The position numbers and the translations under genes are program-made. Below are positions 7,657-15,280 of a stretch of 30,811 nt of DNA, piece by piece (positions within the stretch are counted from its first letter, which is position 1; each line of letters starts with the position of its first letter). Origin of the DNA: JAVBNC01 sp031551765 (GTDB lineage Bacteria; Desulfobacterota; Desulfovibrionia; Desulfovibrionales; Desulfovibrionaceae); contig JAVBNC010000086.1 in the NCBI GenBank assembly GCA_031551765.1, positions 1 through 30,811 of the forward strand, written 5' to 3'. The notes below the pieces were generated by a model. The model was given only the letters and a program-made list of their open reading frames with translations. It did no database searches and was not told the origin of the DNA.

Positions 7657-8985
7657 TTAATACCAGTCGTGTAAAATTCTGTCCATAACTATGGCGGCCG
7701 CCGAACGCACCGAAAGGTGATTGAACGCGCCGTGCCAGCGTATGGGCGGCAAAATCGCGTCGCACTGCTCCAAAAGGTGGGGCGACAAGCCGTGCCCGGT
7801 GCCGAAAAGCAGCAGGGCGGGGCGTTCCGCCAGGGCCTTTCGCGCGCCGGAAAAGCTCATGGTTCCGGCTTCGCGGGCACTGGTGGCCAGCAGCAGGGGG
7901 CGCTGCCCCGTGCGCTCTTCCACCCGGGCCAGGGCCTCATCCACGCTTTCCGCCGCGCGGACAAGGCGCAGGGACTCCGCCCGGTGCGGGTTGCTCTTGG
8001 CGCCCGCGCCTTTCGTCCAGTGGCCGAGAATCTCTTGCAGCAGGCGTCGCTGGTCTTCCAGCGGGGTGACGATATAGTAACCGCCCAAGCCGTAGCTGCA
8101 CGAACTGCGGGCTATATCGTGAATGTCAAGATTTGTCAAAGAAACAGCCACGGAATTTTTATCTCTGTCCAGCACCGGGTAGTGGACCAGGGCGCAGAAG
8201 AGATTGCGGCCCACTTTTTCCCGCTCCATGTCCCGCATGCTGTCCAGGTCTTCCCGCGAGAGCGGGGCTTCGGCCAGCAGTTCCGGCCGCAGGGCGAGGG
8301 TGGCGCGCAGCGATTCCTGCCGCCGCCAGGCCGCGATGCGGCCGTGGTCGCCGGAGCGGAGTATTTCCGGCACGGGCAGGTTTTCGTACACTTCCGGCCG
8401 GGTGTAGTGGGGGTATTCCAGCAGGCCGTGGGAAAAACTTTCGTCCTCGCCGGATTCCTCGTGGCCCATGAAACCGGGCAGGAGGCGGCAGGAAGCTTCG
8501 ATAACCGCCAGGGCCGCCGTTTCCCCGCCGTTGAGCACGAAATCCCCCAGGGACACGCATTCGATGGGGAAAAGCTCCTCCAGCCGGGCGTCAAAGCCTT
8601 CGTAGCGGCCGCAGAGTATGGTCAGGCGTTCTTCCTGGGCCAGCTCGCGGGCCAGTTCCTGAGTGAGCGGTCTGCCTTTGGGGGCCATCATTAAAATACG
8701 GCCCGGCCCTTTCGCGGAGCCAGGCTCTCCCGGCAGAGGCGGTGTGAAAGGAGCGCCGTGCCCCAATTTGCGCAGGGTGCGCACCAGCGGGTCCGGGAGC
8801 ATGACCATGCCGGGGCCGCCGCCGTAGGGGCGGTCGTCCACGGTATGGTGGCGGTCCAGGGCTTCGTCCCGGGGATTGACCAGGTCCAGGCCGACCAGAC
8901 CGGCGGCGCGCGCTTTCCCCAAGAGGCCCGCTTCCAGCGGCCCGCTGAAAAATTCCGGGAACAGAGTGACGACGGTGATATGCAT
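7657..8985 (-). CDS. trmD: tRNA (guanine37-N1)-methyltransferase TrmD fused to a second SPOUT-like RNA methyltransferase domain
   Basis: 442 aa, against about 250 for an ordinary TrmD. Residues 1-255 are a complete TrmD: YGGGPGM, LCGRYEGFD, GDFVLNGGE, PHYTRP, SGDHGRIAAWRRQ. TrmD methylates N1 of G37 in tRNAs reading CNN codons and prevents +1 frameshifting. Residues about 260-442 form a second domain with a SPOUT-type end, LLLFGTGHGLS..., CDAILPPI, NHLSVRSAAAIVMDRIL. This matches the SAM-dependent RNA methyltransferase family (Pfam Methyltrn_RNA_4) that is encoded as a separate gene beside trmD in Thermotoga. There is no Shine-Dalgarno before ATG 8985, which lies 14 nt after the rimM stop, so translation may be coupled. 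Confidence 0.93.
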   Translation of the reverse strand: MHITVVTLFPEFFSGPLEAGLLGKARAAGLVGLDLVNPRDEALDRHHTVDDRPYGGGPGMVMLPDPLVRTLRKLGHGAPFTPPLPGEPGSAKGPGRILMMAPKGRPLTQELARELAQEERLTILCGRYEGFDARLEELFPIECVSLGDFVLNGGETAALAVIEASCRLLPGFMGHEESGEDESFSHGLLEYPHYTRPEVYENLPVPEILRSGDHGRIAAWRRQESLRATLALRPELLAEAPLSREDLDSMRDMEREKVGRNLFCALVHYPVLDRDKNSVAVSLTNLDIHDIARSSCSYGLGGYYIVTPLEDQRRLLQEILGHWTKGAGAKSNPHRAESLRLVRAAESVDEALARVEERTGQRPLLLATSAREAGTMSFSGARKALAERPALLLFGTGHGLSPHLLEQCDAILPPIRWHGAFNHLSVRSAAAIVMDRILHDWY

Positions 8986-8999
8986 GGGGGAAGAGCGGT

Positions 9000-9527
9000 C
9001 TAGAGGTCAAAAAGGCCGGGCGGAGGGGTGATGCGCACCTCGCCCCGGTCCAGGTCGATATCGCGCACGAATTCCGGCACGGCGGGAAAGAGTTTTTCCT
9101 CGCCCGCCGGGGTGCGGATGGTCCACAGTTCCTGCCCGGCCGGGGAATTGATGTTCTCCAGGCTGCCCACGGGGCTTTCCGAGCCGTCTTCCTTCACTTC
9201 GATGACGCTGAGGCCCAGAAGCGCGTGCAGGTAGACCTCGCCGTCGTCCAGTTCCGGGAGCGCGTCCGCGGGCACCAGAATTTCCGCGCCGCGTAGGCGC
9301 TCGGCCGCCGTGCGGTCGGCTATGCCTTCAAAGCGCAGCAGCAGGCGAGCGTTGTCCCTGCGCCAGGACGCGACCTTTTGCCGCGCCGGGGGCGCGGACC
9401 CCGCGCGCAGATAGAGTTCGCCCTGCAAAAGACGAGGGGAGTCGGCATGGTACTCCACGCTGACTTCCCCCCGAATTCCGTGGGCCTTGGTAATGAAACC
9501 TATGGGCAAAAGCGTCTGGGCGGCCAT
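9000..9527 (-). CDS. rimM: Ribosome maturation factor RimM
   Basis: 175 aa. The N-terminal barrel begins LLPIGFITKAHGIRGEVSVEY, the RimM signature, and the PRC-type second half ends in VPEFVRDIDLDRGEVRITPP and GLFDL. It binds S19 and helps 16S 3'-domain maturation. It sits in the conserved order rpsP-khpA-rimM-trmD, with 60 nt to khpA and 14 nt to trmD. Confidence 0.95.
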   Translation of the reverse strand: MAAQTLLPIGFITKAHGIRGEVSVEYHADSPRLLQGELYLRAGSAPPARQKVASWRRDNARLLLRFEGIADRTAAERLRGAEILVPADALPELDDGEVYLHALLGLSVIEVKEDGSESPVGSLENINSPAGQELWTIRTPAGEEKLFPAVPEFVRDIDLDRGEVRITPPPGLFDL

Positions 9528-9587
9528 AGCGTATCCGGCATGGTTTTCCTCCAGCGGCCGCGGGCGGAAAGCCGGGACGCGGGCGGC

Positions 9588-9821
9588 TTATTCCAGAATT
9601 TCCAGAACAGTGCGCTTTTTGGCCTTGCTGGAAGCGGCGGCCAAAATGGTTCGTATGGCACGGGCCGTGCGGCCCTGCTTGCCTATGACCTTGCCCAGGT
9701 CTTCTTTTGCCACCCGAAGCTCAAGCACGCTGGTGTGCTCGCCTTCCACCTCGGTAATGACAACGTCTTCCGGTTTATCCACCAGGGATTGCGCAATGTA
9801 AGTGACCAGTTCTTTCAGCAT
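9588..9821 (-). CDS. khpA: KH-domain RNA-binding protein KhpA (YlqC family)
   Basis: 77 aa, the usual size. A single KH domain carries the GKQG loop (GxxG) in LGKVIGKQGRTARAIRTIL. Family members bind RNA and influence cell envelope or small-RNA functions. It lies between rpsP and rimM, the standard place. AGAGGT precedes ATG 9821. Confidence 0.95.
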   Translation of the reverse strand: MLKELVTYIAQSLVDKPEDVVITEVEGEHTSVLELRVAKEDLGKVIGKQGRTARAIRTILAAASSKAKKRTVLEILE

Positions 9822-9948
9822 GGCGTACCTCTCAGGGCTCTAATTGGCCCGGCCGCCGCCGGGCACCACGTGCCGGTCGCAAAGATATATGCTACTCGGC
9901 GAAGCGTATGGCCCCCCCTGGACTGTGCGCCACCAAAGGCGAAGACGC

Positions 9949-10188
9949 TTATTTACCGCTCTGCTTGATCAGGCTTTTCACCGTATCGGAAGCTTCGGCG
10001 CCAAGGTCCAGCCACTTCTTGACCTTCTCGGCGTCGAATTTCACTTCCGCCGGGTTGGTCATGGGGTTGTAGTAGCCGACGAAATCCAGCGGCCGACCGT
10101 CGCGGCGGGTGGCGCTGTTAATGGCGACTATGCGGTAAAACGGGCGTTTCTTGGTGCCCATGCGGGTCAGTCTCAGTTTGATGGCCAT
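9949..10188 (-). CDS. rpsP: 30S ribosomal protein S16
   Basis: 79 aa. MAIKLRLTRMGTKKRPFYRI and the GRPLDFVGYYNP segment are diagnostic. AGGAG lies upstream of ATG 10188. It is preceded by ffh (72-nt gap) and followed by khpA (127-nt gap). Confidence 0.98.
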   Translation of the reverse strand: MAIKLRLTRMGTKKRPFYRIVAINSATRRDGRPLDFVGYYNPMTNPAEVKFDAEKVKKWLDLGAEASDTVKSLIKQSGK

Positions 10189-10260
10189 GTGTACACTCCT
10201 GTAATAATAATAACCGGTTTGTTAAAAACTGCAAGGCGGAGAACAATAATGCCGTCCGCA

Positions 10261-11751
10261 TTACCGTTTTTTCTTTTTCCGTTCCGCTTTGCGTTTCTCT
10301 TTCTTCTTCTTGAGCGCGGTTTTGGAAAGGCCGCCGGACACGGGCATATCGCCGCCCATGCCGCCGCCCAGTCCGCCAAAACCGCCGAATCCGCCAAAAC
10401 CGCCCAGGCCGCCCATACCCCCCATTCCGGGGAGACGGGGCATGGCAGGCCCTTTGCCGCCCATGCCTTTTTTCATCATCTCCCGCATGCCCTCAAACTG
10501 CTTGAGCAGCTGGTTGACCTGCGCGACGCTGGTGCCGCTGCCTTTGGCGATGCGCTGGCGGCGGCTGGCCCCGATAAGCGCGGGGCGGCGGCGTTCCGCC
10601 ATGGTCATGGAGTTGATGATGGCTTCCGAGCGGGACATTTCCTTTTCCGGCACCACGGAGTTGCCCAGTTTCTGGCGCAGCCCGCTCATGCCGGGAATAA
10701 GCTTGAGCAGCCCGTCCAGGGAACCCAGGGACTGGATGCGGCGCATCTGCACCCGGACATCTTCCAGGTCGAACTCCGCTTTTTCCATTTTCCGGGCCAG
10801 TTCCGCCGCCTCTTCCTCCTGGATGGTGGCCTGGGCCTTTTCCATGAGGGTGAGCATGTCGCCCATGCCCAGAATGCGGCCGGCCACCCGTTCCGGGTGA
10901 AAGGCTTCCAGGTCGGAAATTTTTTCGCCCACGCCCACGAACTTGACCGAGGCGCCGGTGACGGATTTGATGGACAGCGCGGCCCCGCCCCGGGCGTCGC
11001 CGTCCATCTTGGTCAGCACTACGCCGCTCAGAGTGAGCTTTTCATTAAAGGCCTGGGCCACGGTGACCGCGTCCTGGCCGGTCATGGCGTCGGCCACGAA
11101 CAAAATTTCTTTGGGCCTGGCCCGCTCTTTAATGCTGACCAGTTCCTGCATCAGCGGCTGGTCCACATGCAAACGGCCCGCCGTGTCCAGCAGCACCACG
11201 TCGCAGCCCAGGGACTTGGCCTGTTCCAGCGCGTCGGCCGCGATATCCACCGGGTTCATGTCCGTGCGCGAAGGGTAGCAGGGCATGTCCAGCTGGCGGG
11301 CCAGGGTGGTCAGCTGGTCAATGGCCGCCGGGCGGTACACGTCCGCCGGGACCAGGTACGGCTTGCGCCCTTCCGAACGCAGCAGGCTGGCGATTTTGGC
11401 GGCGGAGGTGGTCTTACCGGAACCCTGCAGGCCCACCATCATCACCGCGTGCGGGCCGGGACCGGAAAGCTCCAGCCCCTTGCTTTCCCCGCCCAGCAGC
11501 GCCACCAGCTCTTCGTGGACGATTTTGACCACCTGCTGGGCCGCGCTGAGGTTTTTCTCAACTTCCTGGCCCAGGCAGCGCTGGCGGATAGTCTCGGTAA
11601 AGTCCTTGACCACCGAAAAATGCACGTCAGCCTCCAGAAGAGCCAGACGCACTTCGCGCAGGCTGTCCTGGATATTTTTTTCGGTAAGCTGGGCGCGGCC
11701 GCTCAGGTTGCGGAACACGCCGCCCAAGCGGTCGGAAAGGCTTTCAAACAT
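10261..11751 (-). CDS. ffh: Signal recognition particle protein Ffh
   Basis: 496 aa. The NG GTPase domain carries GLQGSGKTT, DTAGRLHVD and TKMDGDARGG; the methionine-rich M domain (from about residue 320) includes the SGTSVAQVNQLLKQFEGM helix that binds SRP RNA. After the M domain comes an unusual Gly/Phe/Met low-complexity stretch with repeated GGFGG and GGMGG units, ending in a strongly basic KKKKEKRKAERKKKKR tail. ATG 11751 is chosen over an in-frame TTG at 11763 because MFESLSDRLGGVF is the family start. It is first in the ribosomal operon. The partner SRP RNA gene is at 23237-23320. Confidence 0.97.
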   Translation of the reverse strand: MFESLSDRLGGVFRNLSGRAQLTEKNIQDSLREVRLALLEADVHFSVVKDFTETIRQRCLGQEVEKNLSAAQQVVKIVHEELVALLGGESKGLELSGPGPHAVMMVGLQGSGKTTSAAKIASLLRSEGRKPYLVPADVYRPAAIDQLTTLARQLDMPCYPSRTDMNPVDIAADALEQAKSLGCDVVLLDTAGRLHVDQPLMQELVSIKERARPKEILFVADAMTGQDAVTVAQAFNEKLTLSGVVLTKMDGDARGGAALSIKSVTGASVKFVGVGEKISDLEAFHPERVAGRILGMGDMLTLMEKAQATIQEEEAAELARKMEKAEFDLEDVRVQMRRIQSLGSLDGLLKLIPGMSGLRQKLGNSVVPEKEMSRSEAIINSMTMAERRRPALIGASRRQRIAKGSGTSVAQVNQLLKQFEGMREMMKKGMGGKGPAMPRLPGMGGMGGLGGFGGFGGFGGLGGGMGGDMPVSGGLSKTALKKKKEKRKAERKKKKR

Positions 11752-11815
11752 TGCTGCCGCCAAAAAAGGTTGCCGGCCGAACAGCCGGAGTCCGGGTACA
11801 TAATCCGGAGGCGAA

Positions 11816-11844
11816 GCGTTACGCCACTTTATTGCCTAAGTCAA
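11816..11844 (-). promoter_or_regulatory. Candidate sigma-70 promoter of the ffh operon
   Basis: On the minus strand, TTGACT (11844-11839), a 17-nt spacer and TAACGC (11821-11816) lie 65 nt upstream of the ffh ATG. The -35 is good and the -10 is weak. It lies just inside the end of the paired-hairpin repeat at 11860-12020. Confidence 0.5.
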
Positions 11845-11859
11845 GGCGCGTACAGAAAA

Positions 11860-12020
11860 GGCAATTTTGTCGAAGCCAATGAAGAGTGTGAGCAGGGCTC
11901 GATGCGGCACGTCCTGTGCCGCCCCCTTCGGGCGTCGCTGCGCTCCGTGCGCAACCGCTTCCTGCGGTTGCGAGATCCCTGCACCCGCCAAGGGGCGCGC
12001 CCCTTGGAACCCATTCAGGG
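11860..12020. repeat. Paired-hairpin element, copy 1 (expanded)
   Basis: It shares both flanks with 15194-15280: the stretch around TTTTGTCGAAGCC at one end and CCCTGCACCCGCCAAGGGGC..GCCCCTTGGAACCCATTCAGGG at the other. The central 20-nt palindrome is perfect in this copy. Between the shared ends this copy carries about 70 extra nt with two further hairpins, GCGGCAC/GTGCCGC and CGCAACCGC/GCGGTTGCG. Both copies lie upstream of minus-strand operon promoters in the same orientation. The whole 487-nt gap between ffh and the aminotransferase (11752-12238) holds only this element, the ffh promoter and two 3'-end hairpins; I see no gene in it. Confidence 0.75.
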
Positions 12021-12088
12021 TGGATAAAAGGGACAAGCGCGTATCCATCGTTTTGCATACACCTATCGGCCTTTGGGGGTGATTACAT

Positions 12089-12124
12089 AAAAAAGGCGGC
12101 GCCGCCATTGTACGGCGCCGCCTT
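12089..12124 (-). terminator. Intrinsic terminator downstream of the aminotransferase
   Basis: On the minus strand, AAGGCGGCGCCG and CGGCGCCGCCTT form a 12-bp stem with an 8-nt loop, followed by TTTTATG. It is the second hairpin after the aminotransferase stop at 12239. Confidence 0.85.
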
Positions 12125-12149
12125 ATCAACGAGGTACCTTACATATACC

Positions 12150-12232
12150 TGTCAAAGTTCTTTGGAAGGGGATAGGGGGTCTGGGGGAAAGGGGGAACCT
12201 TTCTTGAAAGAAAGGTTCCCCCTTTCCCCCAG
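12150..12232 (-). repeat. 3'-end hairpin element, copy 2, with a 25-bp perfect inverted repeat
   Basis: 12181-12232 is an inverted repeat with 25-bp perfect arms and a 2-nt centre, starting 7 nt after the aminotransferase stop on the minus strand. It continues into CCCCTATCCCCTTCCAAAG and AACTTTGACAGG. The same tail follows the hairpin at position 1, in the opposite orientation. The hairpin would form in the mRNA 3' end; it lacks a clean T-tract, so it could protect or process the transcript rather than terminate it. Confidence 0.75.
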
Positions 12233-12238
12233 AGCGCG

Positions 12239-13426
12239 TCACGCGCCTTTCAATGCCCTTTTGAAGCCTTCGGCGGACCTGTGGATGACCGCTTCGTCGA
12301 TGCAGAAGGCGATGCGGAAGTAGCCGGGGCCCGCGAAACCGGAACCGGGCACGGCCAGGATTTTTTCCCGCAGCAGGGGGCCGTTGACAAAGGCCACGTC
12401 GTCGCCGCCCGGCGCTTTGGGGAAGATGTAGAATGCGCCCTTGGGCGTCAGGAACTCGTACCCGGTGTCGCGCAGGACGTTGACGATGGCTTCGCGGCGG
12501 CGGGCGTAGACGGAAGCGTCCACCTGCGCGCCCAGGGCGGCGGCCATGAGCTGCTGGCCGATGACCGGCGGGTTTACGAAACCCAGCACCCGGTTGGCCA
12601 GGATAAGTCCGGCCATGAGCTGTTCCCGGCCTTTCAGGTTGGAAGAGAGGGCCAGGTAGCCTATGCGCTCGCCGGGCAGCGAAAGGTTCTTGGAAAAGGA
12701 GCTGGCCAGGATGGTGTACGGGTACAGCGGCAGCACGGCGGGCACCGTGGCGCCGTCATAGGTCAGGAAGCGGTAGGGCTCGTCGGAGACCAGGTAAATG
12801 GGACGGCCGAACTCCTGGCTCTTGCGGGTCAGAAGATCCGCCAGGGCGCGCAGTTCCGCCTCACCATACACTTGCCCCGTGGGGTTGTTGGGCGAGTTGA
12901 TGATGAGGGCGCGTGTGCGCTTGTTCATGGCCGCTTCCAGCGCGGTCAGGTCCGGCAGAAAGTCCGGCGTGGAGGGCACGGTCTTGAGCGTGCCGCCGTG
13001 GTTGCCCACGTAAGCGCCGTACTCCACAAAATAGGGCGCGATGGCCAGCACTTCGTCGCCCATTTCCAGCACGGTGCGGAAAATGACGTTCAGGCCGCCG
13101 GCCGCCCCGCAGGTGAGCAGCACGTCGTTACCGGTGAGGGGCAGGCCTTGCTCTTTGGACAGGTGCGCGGCCAACTGCTCGCGCGCCCAGGGGAAACCCG
13201 CGTTGGGCATGTAGCCGAAAGCCAGGGGTTCCGTGGCGCAGTCCGCGATTTTGCGCAGGCATTCGCCCACCACGGCCGGGGCGGGCACGTCCGGGTTGCC
13301 CAGGCTGAAGTCGCAGACGGCGTCTTCCCCATATTGTTTTTTCAGGGCGGCGCCCGCTTCAAACATGCGGCGTATCCAGGAGCCGCCTTGCAACTGTTCG
13401 GCGACGCGGGTGGAAATCAGGTTCAT
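12239..13426 (-). CDS. Class I/II pyridoxal-phosphate aminotransferase
   Basis: 395 aa, fold type I. SPNNPTG (178-184), SDEPY (214-218) and SSFSKNLSLPGERIGY with the PLP lysine at 246 are intact; a C-terminal Arg in GYFRIAF would bind the substrate carboxylate. ATG 13426 overlaps the stop of the upstream chorismate mutase/EPSPS-like gene (ATGA), so the two are translationally coupled. That pairing suggests transamination in aromatic amino acid synthesis, for example of prephenate or an aromatic 2-oxo acid, but an aspartate- or alanine-type specificity cannot be excluded from sequence alone. Two hairpins follow the stop. Confidence 0.9.
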   Translation of the reverse strand: MNLISTRVAEQLQGGSWIRRMFEAGAALKKQYGEDAVCDFSLGNPDVPAPAVVGECLRKIADCATEPLAFGYMPNAGFPWAREQLAAHLSKEQGLPLTGNDVLLTCGAAGGLNVIFRTVLEMGDEVLAIAPYFVEYGAYVGNHGGTLKTVPSTPDFLPDLTALEAAMNKRTRALIINSPNNPTGQVYGEAELRALADLLTRKSQEFGRPIYLVSDEPYRFLTYDGATVPAVLPLYPYTILASSFSKNLSLPGERIGYLALSSNLKGREQLMAGLILANRVLGFVNPPVIGQQLMAAALGAQVDASVYARRREAIVNVLRDTGYEFLTPKGAFYIFPKAPGGDDVAFVNGPLLREKILAVPGSGFAGPGYFRIAFCIDEAVIHRSAEGFKRALKGA

Positions 13427-15099
13427 GGCGCTTCTTCCTCTGGTAATTGGGCTTGGGTGATAATCCGCCGCCGCGCGGGGGCGGCCGCGGCTTCTTTGGC
13501 TTTGGGCTGCAAACTGGGCGCGGGCAGGGAGTTGTACAGCACCCAGAACGGCGGCGACAGCTCCGTGACCATGGCCGGGTTGACCAGCCGCAGACGGGGC
13601 CGGACATAGGCGCACAGCGCGAAAGCCATGCCCCAGTAGGGACCGGGACAGCTCCACTGCACCGGGGCCGCGTCCTGGCGCTCTATTTTGCGCAGCAGGT
13701 CCCCGTCCACGGCCAGGCCCAGTTGATCCAGGAAATCCTGCACCAGGGCGGGGTCATGCTCCGGGCCGAGCAGGGGGGCCGGGACAGGCTCCTGGGAGCG
13801 CAACGCGGCCAGCGCGGCCAGGGCCAGACCCAGGGGAAGCAGGGAATCCGGCAGGGCGCGGCAGTCCAGAGGCCGCGCAAAGCTTGCCGTCTGGGCGGAA
13901 CCGTCGGGCAGCGTAGCGCGCGCTGCCGTGCCGGAAAGCTCAAGGCTCAGCCCGGCGCTCTTAAGCAGGGAGGCGGCCTCCGCGGCTCCCGGGCACATGG
14001 CGTCCCAAGCGCCGCGCAGCACGGCGCCGCCTCCCGCGAACGCGGGCAGGGCCAGCAGGTACGCGTTAAGCGCCGGGTCCAGCGGCAGGACGGGCTGTTC
14101 CGGGACTTTCCGGGGCGCGGGGTCCAGCCGCAGTTCCGCGCCGTGCACGGCCGCTTCCAGGCCGCAGGCCCGGAGCAGGGGCAGCGTTTCCGCCAGAGCC
14201 TGGGAAGAGGCGTCGGCAGGCAGCGCGGCAAGGTCGAAACGTATGGGCCGGTCCCAGGTGGCTACCGCGCAGAACAAGGCGGAAAGCGCGTCCAGGGGCA
14301 GGTCGGCGGGCAGGGCCACCTGGTCCGGAATGACGCCGGACGCTTCCAAAGCGGCGGGCAGGCCCGTGGACTTGGGCACGCTGTGCGCCAGACGCGCGCC
14401 CAACTGCGGCAAAAAGCGGCGCAGGGGCGAGAAATCCGCCATTTTCAGCCCGGCCCCGCCGGTGAAGCGGGTTTTGCCCGTCTGCCCGGCGGCCATGAAA
14501 GCCAAAAGGTGGAAAGTCAGGCTGTCTTCCCCGGCGTAAAGCACTTTTTCGCCAAAAACCAAGGGGTCGCCCCCGGCGTTCCGCAACGCCCCGTCCGCCG
14601 TCCAGGAAAGATGCGCGCCTGTCTGGTTCAAGGCTTTGACGCAGTCGATGAGCCCATCGCTCAGCAGCACTTGCGTAAGTTGCAGCGGCGCGCCGCTTCC
14701 CGCCGCCAGAGCCGCCCATAGCCGGGCGGCGCGCACGGAGGCCGGACCGGGCAGGTCCACGGCCACAGGCTTTCTGGCCGGAGCCAGGTTGAAGCTGGTC
14801 CTCTCTTCCGCTTCTTCGCGGGAACTGACTTCCAGTTCCTGGAGCAGGGAAAACAGTTGCCGGGTGAAGCGGGCGTCGCGGCTGAAGCGCAGGGCGTTCT
14901 GTTCCCAGGCCAGGCGCACGTCCTTTTCCGCTTTCACCGCCTGGGGCGTGGCCGCGTGCTTGCGGCCCCCGCGGATGCGGGAAACCAGCTTGGCGCGCCG
15001 CACCAGCAGTTTCATGATGTCCTGGTCCAGCTCCGTCAGCGCGGCCACCGCGCCGCCCAGCTTGGACGAAAAATCTTGGGGGGGTCTCTCTCTATCCAT
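13423..15099 (-). CDS. Chorismate mutase fused to a divergent EPSP-synthase-like domain
   Basis: 558 aa. Residues about 20-92 resemble an AroQ-type chorismate mutase helix bundle (ELDQDIMKLLVRRAKLVSRI, then ARFTRQLFSLLQELE). Residues about 113-530 follow the EPSP synthase (AroA) pattern of two inside-out barrels: PGPASVRAARLWAALAAG, then FSPLRRFLPQLGARL, LDALSALFCAVATWDRPI and LDPALNAYLLALPAFAGG. Key AroA residues are missing: the G-x-K-S-x-x-x-R motif reads GPASVRAARL, and neither DKESDR nor DHRxAM is present. The gene may be the lineage's AroA in a highly diverged form, or a paralogue with another role. ATG 15099 is preceded by AAAGAGA. The remaining C-terminus is Pro/Ala-rich. It overlaps the aminotransferase start by 4 nt. 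Confidence 0.72.
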   Translation of the reverse strand: MDRERPPQDFSSKLGGAVAALTELDQDIMKLLVRRAKLVSRIRGGRKHAATPQAVKAEKDVRLAWEQNALRFSRDARFTRQLFSLLQELEVSSREEAEERTSFNLAPARKPVAVDLPGPASVRAARLWAALAAGSGAPLQLTQVLLSDGLIDCVKALNQTGAHLSWTADGALRNAGGDPLVFGEKVLYAGEDSLTFHLLAFMAAGQTGKTRFTGGAGLKMADFSPLRRFLPQLGARLAHSVPKSTGLPAALEASGVIPDQVALPADLPLDALSALFCAVATWDRPIRFDLAALPADASSQALAETLPLLRACGLEAAVHGAELRLDPAPRKVPEQPVLPLDPALNAYLLALPAFAGGGAVLRGAWDAMCPGAAEAASLLKSAGLSLELSGTAARATLPDGSAQTASFARPLDCRALPDSLLPLGLALAALAALRSQEPVPAPLLGPEHDPALVQDFLDQLGLAVDGDLLRKIERQDAAPVQWSCPGPYWGMAFALCAYVRPRLRLVNPAMVTELSPPFWVLYNSLPAPSLQPKAKEAAAAPARRRIITQAQLPEEEAP

Positions 15100-15152
15100 A
15101 TATAAATCTCTTTGTTGCCCGCACAGCAGGCTGAAAATGCAACAGACGAACG

Positions 15153-15181
15153 GTTCTAGCCCGAATCGTCCGGGGCTGCAA
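15153..15181 (-). promoter_or_regulatory. Candidate sigma-70 promoter of the chorismate mutase operon
   Basis: On the minus strand, TTGCAG (15181-15176), a 17-nt spacer and TAGAAC (15158-15153) lie 54 nt upstream of ATG 15099. It starts just past the end of the paired-hairpin repeat, the same arrangement as at the ffh operon. Confidence 0.5.
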
Positions 15182-15193
15182 CATTTTGTCGAA

Positions 15194-15280
15194 GGCAGTT
15201 TTGTCGAAGCCATCCAAGAATGAGAGCAGGGCTCCGCCCTGCACCCGCCAAGGGGCACGCCCCTTGGAACCCATTCAGGG
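15194..15280. repeat. Paired-hairpin element, copy 2 (compact)
   Basis: Two adjacent hairpins: GCAGGGC-tcc-GCCCTGC (around 15226-15242) and CCAAGGGGC-ac-GCCCCTTGG (15248-15267). Sequence flanking them matches copy 1 at 11860-12020, which carries an extra insert of about 70 nt in place of the first hairpin's loop side. Orientation relative to the downstream minus-strand promoter is the same in both. Confidence 0.75.

Noticed and set aside
9844..12027. A 727-codon plus-strand open frame opposite rpsP and ffh
   Set aside because: Antisense shadow of conserved genes and their intergenic repeat; no ribosome-binding site or recognisable domain.
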